From contig JBLHIK010000014.1 of the NCBI GenBank assembly GCA_047614005.1, positions 1 through 19,607 on the forward strand: a stretch of 19,607 nt of DNA. Direction: 5' to 3'. Each line of letters starts with the position of its first letter. The stretch's first letter is position 1. Position numbers and translations under genes: made by a program. Below the pieces are notes generated by a model, which was not told the origin of the DNA, did not search any database, and saw only the letters and a program-made list of their open reading frames with translations. Origin of the DNA: JBLHIK01 sp047614005 (GTDB lineage: Bacteria; Patescibacteriota; Minisyncoccia; Phycocordibacterales; UBA1006). Shown here piece by piece: positions 12,930 to 18,504 of this stretch.

Positions 12930-13475
12930 ATGGAAAATCTATATTTCAAAGAAGGAAATGAGGTAGGTATTTTTTTTCATAAAGATGAAGAAAAATCTAT
13001 TCCTATAAAAACAATCACATCTAAAGTAGATGGCGTTATATATGTTAATGAAATTTCTTTAAATGATACTATATCAATACAAAATGCATTATTACTTATC
13101 AATGAAGTGATGATTGCTAAAATACCACTCGATACAGCAGTTTTTGCAACCCCGGGTAATCAAATAAATATTCAATTAAACATATTAGAAAATCTCGAAA
13201 AAATGAGATATGAAATCACTGATTATGAAACAGACAAAAAACTACTTGGCACTACTTCTGTTTATTTTGATGAAAATGATTCTAATTTTGCTTATATTGT
13301 TATATATTTTAACAATGATAAAACAGAACCTATTTATAGCAAGGAAACAGGATTTCAAGTTATAAGAGATCTTTATGAAGAAGAAATGATAGATATTGTT
13401 AAAAAACAACATCTTGAAAATGACCTTGAAAAAATAGAAGACCTTCCTGAAACTGAAGATGATATACATCCTTAA
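12930..13475 (+). CDS. Unknown acidic protein, 181 aa
   Basis: I do not recognise a family. The product is soluble-looking and strongly acidic at the C-terminus (NDLEKIEDLPETEDDIHP), with no signal peptide or membrane helix. The sequence alternates short sheet-like segments (VGIFFHKDEE, VIYVNEISLND, SNFAYIVIYFNND) with one helical region around residues 50-60, suggesting an alpha/beta fold. The coding sequence is clearly more AT-rich than the neighbouring housekeeping genes, with many AAA, AAT, ATA and TTA codons, as seen in fast-evolving orphans or acquired genes. It diverges from the unknown gene at 12046-12666 and may share a control region with it. It ends at a terminator shared with rnc. 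A frame in this direction with matched promoter and terminator makes a real gene likely. Confidence 0.75.
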   Translation: MENLYFKEGNEVGIFFHKDEEKSIPIKTITSKVDGVIYVNEISLNDTISIQNALLLINEVMIAKIPLDTAVFATPGNQINIQLNILENLEKMRYEITDYETDKKLLGTTSVYFDENDSNFAYIVIYFNNDKTEPIYSKETGFQVIRDLYEEEMIDIVKKQHLENDLEKIEDLPETEDDIHP

Positions 13476-13476
13476 T

Positions 13477-13504
13477 AAAAAAGCTCTCAATTGAGAGCTT
13501 TTTT
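13477..13504. terminator. Bidirectional terminator between the unknown gene and rnc
   Basis: A perfect 28-nt palindrome, AAAAAAGCTCTCAA plus its complement, gives a stem with A and T runs on both strands. It starts just after the stop of the plus-strand gene and overlaps the rnc stop codon (13504-13506). Confidence 0.9.
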
Positions 13505-14196
13505 TATACCCACTTTTTCTTTTCGAGAGCATTGCGAGCTGCCTCTTGCTCTGCATCTTGTTTTGATTTTCCCTCACCTTCTGCTACTTTTTCATTATTG
13601 AAAAATATACCCATAATAAAAACCTTGTCATGATCAGGACCTTCTGCAGAAACAAGTCTATATTCAGGAGTCACAGACAGTCTCTCTTGAGCTTCTTCTT
13701 GTACCCAACTCTTTGAGTCTTTCCAGGTCTTTTGTTTGATAATATCTTCGAGTTTACCAAAAAGCGCTTTTGAGATAAACTCACCAGCGATATCATATCC
13801 TCTGTCGAGATATATTGCTCCTACCACTGCCTCAAAGGTATTGGCGAGGATATACTGTCGAGCACGTCCTGTGTCTCGAGACTCGCCACGAGAGAGCATA
13901 AGGCATTCGTTCATACCGAGCTCACTGGCCGCCTCTGAAATAGAGTTAGTATTCACTAAAGAGCTACGATAGGCAGTAAGATCCCCTTCTGGATGATCAG
14001 GGTATTCGTGATAGAGATAATTTGTTACTACAAGTTCGAGGACCGCATCTCCGAGAAATTCGAGACGTTCATTGTGTCCTCTACCTAGATTTGGGTTTTC
14101 ATTTAAGTATGAACGATGCGTAAACGCTTGTTCAAGAAAGCTTATTTCCTCAAATGAAATACCAATTCTTTTCTGGAATTGTTCCAATATTTTCAT
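13504..14196 (-). CDS. rnc: Ribonuclease III
   Basis: RNase III cleaves double-stranded RNA and processes rRNA precursors. The 230-aa product has the endonuclease domain (about 1-150) with signature NERLEFLGDAVLEL (42-55); E43, E46 and D50 fit the metal-binding set, and E70 in PEGDLTAYRS and E122 in ANTFEAVVGAIYLD complete it. The residue matching E. coli Asp114 is N119, a change also known in other bacterial RNase IIIs. The C-terminal dsRNA-binding domain (about 160-228) has SWVQEEAQERLSVTPEY, GPDHDKVFIMGIFFNN and GKSKQDAEQEAARNAL. It follows nusB-Nudix by 10 nt, with no terminator or strong promoter between them, so both are probably on one mRNA. No Shine-Dalgarno is present. Confidence 0.96.
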   Translation of the reverse strand: MKILEQFQKRIGISFEEISFLEQAFTHRSYLNENPNLGRGHNERLEFLGDAVLELVVTNYLYHEYPDHPEGDLTAYRSSLVNTNSISEAASELGMNECLMLSRGESRDTGRARQYILANTFEAVVGAIYLDRGYDIAGEFISKALFGKLEDIIKQKTWKDSKSWVQEEAQERLSVTPEYRLVSAEGPDHDKVFIMGIFFNNEKVAEGEGKSKQDAEQEAARNALEKKKWV

Positions 14197-14206
14197 ACAA
14201 TATATA

Positions 14207-15079
14207 CTATTTTTTAATAATACTAAGAGCTTTTTTAATAAGAAGAGCTATATCTTCATAAGTGCTGAGTTCTAGTACTTCCTCTTCATTAAACCAGCGT
14301 GCATCATCGAGACCACCGCTTGTCTTGAGAGATATTTCCACAAAAGGCGTCTCAGCAAGAAAGTACTGTACATGCTTGCGAACCTTTCCTCTTTCTGGAT
14401 GATTTGCAATGTATTCATTTTCTCCAATCTCTTCTTTTATTTCGAGATCTAAACCAATCTCTTGTTTCAGAGCTCTTGCAAGACCCTCCTTTACATCTTC
14501 TCCTTCCTCAATACCACCCTTTGAAAGAGTCCAGTATCCAAATACATCGTGAACCATAGCAAATTTCAATATTTCACCATCGTAGCCATATACTACAGCT
14601 GCTGCTTTCTGGTCAATAGGGATTTCTTTTTCCTCTCCGCTTGTTTGATCTTTTTCAGGCTCACCCATTTCGCGATATACAGCACCAAGAACGCCGTTTA
14701 TAAAGCGCCCAGAACTATCACCACCAAATGTCTTTGCAAGCTCAATAGCTTCATTGATAGCAACCTTAGGAGGCACATCAGAGTAATCTCCAAAAAGGAG
14801 TTCTGTGAGACCGAGTCTTAGGATAGACCTATCTACTGCATTAATTTTTGCAAGTGGCCAATCAGGAGCAGCCTTCTCTATAATCTCTTCAACCACAGTT
14901 CGTTTTGCAACGACGAGATTCATAATAGTTTCAATAAAATCAACATCTTCAAGACCTGGAGCAAATTCAGTAATATTGCGTGCCAAAATTTCAGTTACAC
15001 CATCTTGTGGCATACCTTTAAAATCCCATTCGAAAATGGTTTGGAGAGCTATTGAACGTGAAAGATGTCTATTTGCCAT
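14207..15079 (-). CDS. nusB: NusB antitermination factor fused to a Nudix domain
   Basis: Residues 1-140 are NusB, which with NusE (S10) binds boxA of rRNA operons for antitermination: the start NRHLSRSIALQTIFEWDF, then WPLAKINAVDRSILRLGLTEL, PPKVAINEAIELAKTFGG and GRFINGVLGAVYRE. Residues about 157-290 are a Nudix domain: VVYGYDG, FGYWTLSKGGIEEGE, and YFLAETPF. The Nudix box (188-210) reads G-x5-E-x7-R-A-L-K-Q-E-I-G-L instead of R-E-U-x-E-E-x-G-U, so two of the usual Glu residues are Ala203 and Gln206, while E207 remains. Hydrolase activity may therefore be altered or lost. The product is 290 aa, about twice normal NusB length. The linker (141-156) is acidic. It lies between rpmF and rnc in what looks like one operon. 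Confidence 0.94.
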   Translation of the reverse strand: MANRHLSRSIALQTIFEWDFKGMPQDGVTEILARNITEFAPGLEDVDFIETIMNLVVAKRTVVEEIIEKAAPDWPLAKINAVDRSILRLGLTELLFGDYSDVPPKVAINEAIELAKTFGGDSSGRFINGVLGAVYREMGEPEKDQTSGEEKEIPIDQKAAAVVYGYDGEILKFAMVHDVFGYWTLSKGGIEEGEDVKEGLARALKQEIGLDLEIKEEIGENEYIANHPERGKVRKHVQYFLAETPFVEISLKTSGGLDDARWFNEEEVLELSTYEDIALLIKKALSIIKK

Positions 15080-15099
15080 AGGTAAAAAGGAGCGAATTT

Positions 15100-15108
15100 A
15101 GTATAACA
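15100..15108 (-). promoter_or_regulatory. Candidate internal promoter of nusB
   Basis: TGT followed by TATACT (15100-15105) is an extended -10 in the rpmF-nusB gap, with its last base 20 nt before the nusB ATG. It would let nusB-rnc be transcribed apart from rpmF. No terminator separates rpmF from nusB. Confidence 0.45.
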
Positions 15109-15118
15109 CAAAAGCAAA

Positions 15119-15331
15119 CTACTTTGCCTGTGAATTCTTAGTTTCTTTCTCTTTTTTAGCTACGATATCAACAACGACGCGTCCACGATACTGACCACAG
15201 TTTTGACACATCTTATGTGACGGACGTGGTTCAGAGCAATTATCACACACACCAAGAGTAACCGCCTTCATCGCATGATGGCTGCGTCTATTCTTTGTAT
15301 GCGCTCTTGTATGTCTCATTCGTACACTCAT
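15119..15331 (-). CDS. rpmF: 50S ribosomal protein bL32, zinc-ribbon form
   Basis: The 70-aa product has the L32 start MSVRMRHTRAHTKNRRSHHA and a four-cysteine zinc ribbon: C29-x2-C32 (CDNC) and C42-x2-C45 (CQNC). L32 is part of the large subunit near the peptidyl transferase region. The zinc-binding form is kept, unlike the Cys-free paralogues used under zinc limitation in some bacteria. The frame extends 13 codons upstream, but family proteins start at this Met and the -10 lies within that extension. The C-terminus is Lys- and Glu-rich. It heads a probable rpmF-nusB-rnc operon and diverges from thrS. Confidence 0.95.
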   Translation of the reverse strand: MSVRMRHTRAHTKNRRSHHAMKAVTLGVCDNCSEPRPSHKMCQNCGQYRGRVVVDIVAKKEKETKNSQAK

Positions 15332-15341
15332 AACGAGAAGT

Positions 15342-15370
15342 ACTATAGCAGTATCAAAATAAAAATACAA
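15342..15370 (-). promoter_or_regulatory. rpmF promoter
   Basis: TTGTAT (15365-15370), a 17-nt spacer and TATAGT (15342-15347) end 10 nt before the ATG. The bases up to and including the ATG (TCTCGTTATG) match those of rpsP exactly. Confidence 0.65.
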
Positions 15371-15416
15371 GCTTAATAAGTATATTATTATTAAAAGAAT
15401 ATGAGATAAAAAAATT

Positions 15417-15444
15417 TTGATTTAAAGCTTTTGTGATATAGTAT
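15417..15444 (+). promoter_or_regulatory. thrS promoter
   Basis: TTGATT (15417-15422), a 16-nt spacer and TAGTAT (15439-15444) end 6 nt before the thrS ATG; an overlapping TATAGT ends 8 nt before it. No T-box leader is present, since the leader is close to zero length. Confidence 0.55.
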
Positions 15445-15450
15445 ATATCT

Positions 15451-17193
15451 ATGGAACAAAAAATCTTAGAACAAAAAAGACATACTCTTGCTCACCTGCT
15501 TGCACAAGCTGTTGTTGCCCATTACCCTGACGTACACCTCACTCTCGGACCTGCTATTGAAAATGGATTCTATTATGATATTGATTTTGGTGATAAGCAA
15601 ATAAGCGACAAAGACCTGAAAACTTTTCAAAAAACTATGAGAAAATCTCTCTCAAAGTGGAAAGAATTTACGCATGAGACAATCTCATGCGACAAAGCAA
15701 AAGAATATTACAAAGGAAATCCTTACAAAACAGAACTTATTGAAGGGATAGAAGAGCGAGGTGAAGATATCACCCTCTATACTTGTGGTGGTTTTACTGA
15801 CCTCTGTCGAGGTGGACACACAGAACACCCTTCTGAAGAAATATCTGCAGACAGTTTCAAGCTTGAGAGTGTTGCTGGTGCCTACTGGAGAGGAGACGAA
15901 AACAATCCCATGCTCACAAGAATATATGGTCTTGCTTTCAATACAAAAGAAGAGCTCGATGCTCATGTATCAATGCAAGAAGAAGCAAAAAAAAGAGACC
16001 ATAGGAAACTCGGTGCAGAGCTCGATCTCTTTACTTTCTCTCCTCTAGTTGGCTCTGGTCTTCCACTCTTTACTCCACGAGGTACAGCAATGAGAGATGC
16101 TATTATAAATAAAATACAAAATATTCAAAAAGATTTAGGGTATTCACGTGTCTCTATTCCTCATATTACAAAAAAAGACCTTTATGAAACATCAGGACAT
16201 TGGGATAAATTTGGCGATGAGCTTTTCAAAGTAAAAGGACAGTCTGATACTCAATTTGTAATGAAGCCTATGAACTGCCCTCATCATACACAAATATTTG
16301 CATCTCAAGCTCGATCATATAAAGATCTCCCTTTGCGATATATGGAATCTACGATGGTCTATCGTGATGAACAACAAGGAGAGCTCTTAGGTCTTGCTCG
16401 TGTACGCTCCATCACTCAAGATGACGGACATGTATTTTGTACAGAAGATCAAATAGAGCAAGAAGTGAGAAATATTATATTTGTTATTAAAGAACTTTAT
16501 ACTGCCTTGGACATGTGGAACGAAGAAACCTACTGGGTATCACTCTCAGTGCGAGATCCTCAGACTCCAGAAAAATATCTCGGGGAAGACTCTCTCTGGG
16601 ATATGGCGGAAGAAACACTCGAAAAAATCGCTCTTTCTGAGGGTCTTAATTTTAAACGAGTAGAAGGTGAAGCTGCTTTTTATGGACCAAAACTCGATTT
16701 TATGTTTCAAGATGCATTAGGAAGAGAAAGGCAGCTCGGTACTGCTCAGCTTGATTTTGTTATGCCTTCACGCTTTTCTCTTGAATACACAGACAATACA
16801 GGAAGTAAGCAAACTCCTGTCATGATTCACAGAGCTATAGCAGGATCTCTTGAACGCTTTATGGCTATTGTCATAGAGCATTTTGCAGGAGAATTTCCTT
16901 TTTGGCTCTCCCCTGTGCAGATTTCTATCATACCTGTACAAGACTCACATTCTGAATATGCTAAAAAAGTACGTGACGCTCTCTATGGAGAAGGATTCCG
17001 AGCAGAAGCAGAGCTCGGAGATGATGGAATGGGTAAAAAAGTACGAAAAGTAAAAAACATGAAAACTCCTTATCGCATCATCATAGGAGATGAAGAAGCT
17101 TCATCAGGAAAACTCACCCTCGAAACACTCAATGATACAAAAGAGACATACACTCTCGATGAGCTCATAGAGAAACTAAAGACAGAGATGTAA
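15451..17193 (+). CDS. thrS: Threonyl-tRNA synthetase lacking the TGS domain
   Basis: Class II synthetase that charges tRNA-Thr. The 580-aa product begins directly with the editing domain: HTLAHLLAQAV (H11, H15) and TDLCRGGHTEHP (C119, H123) are the hydrolytic residues that remove Ser from tRNA-Thr. The N-terminal TGS domain of about 60 residues found in E. coli ThrRS (642 aa) is absent. The catalytic domain has motif 2 (VYRDEQQGELLGLARVRS, 303-320) and motif 3 (HRAIAGSLERFMA, 460-472). The zinc ligands are C276 (MNCPHH), H327 (DDGH) and H460. The C-terminal anticodon-binding domain (about 485-580) ends in ETYTLDELIEKLKTEM. The leaderless layout fixes the start at this ATG and rules out a missed upstream TGS domain, because the promoter occupies that place. 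Confidence 0.97.
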   Translation: MEQKILEQKRHTLAHLLAQAVVAHYPDVHLTLGPAIENGFYYDIDFGDKQISDKDLKTFQKTMRKSLSKWKEFTHETISCDKAKEYYKGNPYKTELIEGIEERGEDITLYTCGGFTDLCRGGHTEHPSEEISADSFKLESVAGAYWRGDENNPMLTRIYGLAFNTKEELDAHVSMQEEAKKRDHRKLGAELDLFTFSPLVGSGLPLFTPRGTAMRDAIINKIQNIQKDLGYSRVSIPHITKKDLYETSGHWDKFGDELFKVKGQSDTQFVMKPMNCPHHTQIFASQARSYKDLPLRYMESTMVYRDEQQGELLGLARVRSITQDDGHVFCTEDQIEQEVRNIIFVIKELYTALDMWNEETYWVSLSVRDPQTPEKYLGEDSLWDMAEETLEKIALSEGLNFKRVEGEAAFYGPKLDFMFQDALGRERQLGTAQLDFVMPSRFSLEYTDNTGSKQTPVMIHRAIAGSLERFMAIVIEHFAGEFPFWLSPVQISIIPVQDSHSEYAKKVRDALYGEGFRAEAELGDDGMGKKVRKVKNMKTPYRIIIGDEEASSGKLTLETLNDTKETYTLDELIEKLKTEM

Positions 17194-17199
17194 TATAAA

Positions 17200-17231
17200 A
17201 AAAAGCCAAACGATAATTCATTTGGCTTTTT
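17200..17231. terminator. Terminator between thrS and a convergent gene
   Basis: AAAAAGCCAAA and TTTGGCTTTTT form an 11-bp stem with a 10-nt loop, 6 nt after the thrS stop. T runs on both strands allow use by the convergent gene that ends at 17255. Confidence 0.85.
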
Positions 17232-17254
17232 ACAATACTGTATTTCACAAAGGA

Positions 17255-17638
17255 TTAGTTCGTAAAAAGTCCAAAAGAACGTACTTCCTCTTGGATAGAA
17301 TCTACTTTCGCAGGTAATACAATAAATCCATGAAGTGTAGGTAATATTTTATCTCCCACCCCAATTACTGTAAGAAATCCCTCACTAGCTTCAAAAGACC
17401 CGAGTTTAATAGCGATAAGACAATCATTGCTGTTGGTAGATTCTGGATGCTTTTGAACCAATGGTCTTTGTTCCAAAAACTGATCCGCGGGAGAACTTTT
17501 CCAGTTAATATTTTTATCTGGAATACCCCATTTTCTTTTACATACAAAAGTATCTTTTTCTTGACTTTTAATAAAAAAATTAAGTTCATGTATAATTAAT
17601 TCTACATTTAATTTACTTACTACAATATTATTTTTCAT
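17255..17638 (-). CDS. Unknown small protein, 127 aa
   Basis: I do not recognise a family. The product is soluble, with no signal peptide. The first 30 residues are mixed hydrophobic and charged (KLNVELIIHELNFFIKSQEK). A middle part holds two single cysteines (TFVCKRKWG and SNDCLIAIKLG) and a proline-rich loop. The end is hydrophobic and sheet-like (GFLTVIGVGDKILPTLHGFI), followed by KVDSIQEEVRSFGLFTN. A second ATG frame on the same strand (17365-17589) overlaps it but has no signals. The gene has a promoter overlapped by a long palindrome and a leader of about 80 nt, so it is probably regulated. It sits between the thrS terminator and another terminator, as a single unit. Confidence 0.65.
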   Translation of the reverse strand: MKNNIVVSKLNVELIIHELNFFIKSQEKDTFVCKRKWGIPDKNINWKSSPADQFLEQRPLVQKHPESTNSNDCLIAIKLGSFEASEGFLTVIGVGDKILPTLHGFIVLPAKVDSIQEEVRSFGLFTN

Positions 17639-17651
17639 CTTTAATCATATT

Positions 17652-17666
17652 AGTTTATTTTAAACT
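17652..17666. repeat. Small inverted repeat in the leader of the 17255-17638 gene
   Basis: AGTTTA and TAAACT flank TTT, 13 nt before the ATG. In an AT-rich gap this may be chance or a weak leader hairpin. Confidence 0.35.
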
Positions 17667-17720
17667 CTTTTGCACTAAGAAACTAAAATAAACCAACATA
17701 ACTAAATATTTTCAATGTAC

Positions 17721-17755
17721 TATGTATAGTATATCATATATTATACATAATGCAA
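17721..17755 (-). promoter_or_regulatory. Promoter of the 17255-17638 gene with overlapping palindrome
   Basis: On the minus strand TTGCAT (17750-17755), a 16-nt spacer ending in TGA, and TATACT (17728-17733) form an extended -10 promoter. An imperfect palindrome at 17721-17749, centred on 17735, pairs 13 of 14 positions and covers the -10 and the whole spacer. This is the position expected of a repressor operator. AT-rich sequence raises the chance of accidental symmetry. Confidence 0.55.
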
Positions 17756-17785
17756 GTATTTCTCTAAAAAATAACAGCGTATAAC

Positions 17786-17815
17786 AAAAGCGCTTTCCGA
17801 AAGGAAAACGCTTTT
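17786..17815 (-). terminator. Terminator after the 17839-18279 gene
   Basis: AAAAGCG-T-TTTCC pairs with GGAAA-G-CGCTTTT around TTTC on the minus strand, a full 13-bp stem with one G-T wobble. On the plus strand the same pair is a C-A mismatch, so the minus strand is probably the functional one. Confidence 0.8.
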
Positions 17816-17838
17816 TGATTGTTTGTTTTTTCAAAAAA

Positions 17839-18279
17839 TTATCTCTTTGGGCAGAATTTTTCACATGAGACATTAATAGTCTCGTCATATTTATCTTGCC
17901 AAAAAGACTGAAATGTCATATCTTCTTCACGGATAGAAAACCTCTTCTCTCCATTATTCATCACTCCATAGTCTACTAAACCATCGAGATTGTAATCTGA
18001 AAATATATAAGTCTGAGCCTTTTCTTTCTTGTACCTTTCTGTTTTTGTAACAAAAAAAATAACGGTTTTATTCTCTGTATACTGAAGAGCATACAACATA
18101 TCATTTATTTCATATTTCAATGAATGAGATGATGAGGAAATTTCTTGAACCTCTATCATACCTATTACATCGGGATGAATCATACTCAGAAGTAATTCGT
18201 CGATACGATTTTTTCCTGGATCAATTGCAAATGACATACAAATAAGTGCCATTACTACACAAATACTAATTTTTTTCAT
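17839..18279 (-). CDS. Unknown exported protein, 146 aa
   Basis: The product starts with a clear signal peptide (MKKISICVVMALICMSFA, cleavage probably after SFA), with no lipobox at the Cys. The mature part is about 128 residues, hydrophilic, and has no further membrane helix. Residues about 95-105 read DYNLDGLVDYG, which fits the DxNxDGxxD calcium-binding loop of dockerin or EF-hand type, but it occurs once only. Two cysteines at the C-terminus (SCEKFCPK) might form a disulfide. I do not recognise a family. The gene lies between the gyrB terminator and its own terminator. No Shine-Dalgarno is seen and the promoter is not obvious; the 225-nt gap upstream holds a 15-nt palindrome (18387-18401). 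Confidence 0.75.
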   Translation of the reverse strand: MKKISICVVMALICMSFAIDPGKNRIDELLLSMIHPDVIGMIEVQEISSSSHSLKYEINDMLYALQYTENKTVIFFVTKTERYKKEKAQTYIFSDYNLDGLVDYGVMNNGEKRFSIREEDMTFQSFWQDKYDETINVSCEKFCPKR

Positions 18280-18386
18280 AATTTAAAAGGGCTTATTCCA
18301 CAGAACATCTGAGGAATTAAAACAGTACCATATATATAAATTAAAATCCATAGATCTAAGCTATCTTTCTTCTTATCTTTCCAATT

Positions 18387-18401
18387 TGCAAGTGACTTGC
18401 A
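18387..18401. repeat. 15-nt perfect palindrome upstream of the exported protein gene
   Basis: TGCAAGTGACTTGCA has 7-nt arms around one base, about 108 nt upstream of the 17839-18279 gene. The half-site resembles the repeat arms at 12759-12794 and the sequence at 17752-17760. It could be an operator; no clear promoter overlaps it. Confidence 0.4.
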
Positions 18402-18420
18402 TTTTTACAAGATCAGACCT

Positions 18421-18463
18421 TGCTAAAAAAGAGTCATTGCTTCGCAATGACTCTTTTTTAGCA
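18421..18463. terminator. gyrB terminator
   Basis: A perfect 20-bp stem (TGCTAAAAAAGAGTCATTGC and its complement) with a 3-nt loop, about 40 nt after the gyrB stop. It is the longest hairpin in the window and is symmetric, so it could act on both strands. Confidence 0.88.
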
Positions 18464-18504
18464 GTTTAAAAGTTTAAATATAAAACCTTGAGAGGTTTGA
18501 AGTA

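Noticed and set aside
12901..12966. Short 21-codon frame (MSFQNKILIL...) overlapping the start of the 12930 gene
   Set aside because: Too short, no conservation evidence, and no start signal of its own; it could be a leader peptide but nothing supports this beyond position.
14207..15079. Two separate genes (nusB and a Nudix hydrolase) joined by a sequencing error
   Set aside because: The frame is continuous with no internal stop or start context near the junction (residues 141-156), and the linker reads as a normal charged linker.
15360..15450. T-box or other riboswitch before thrS
   Set aside because: The promoter leaves virtually no leader, and no T-box sequence or antiterminator is seen.
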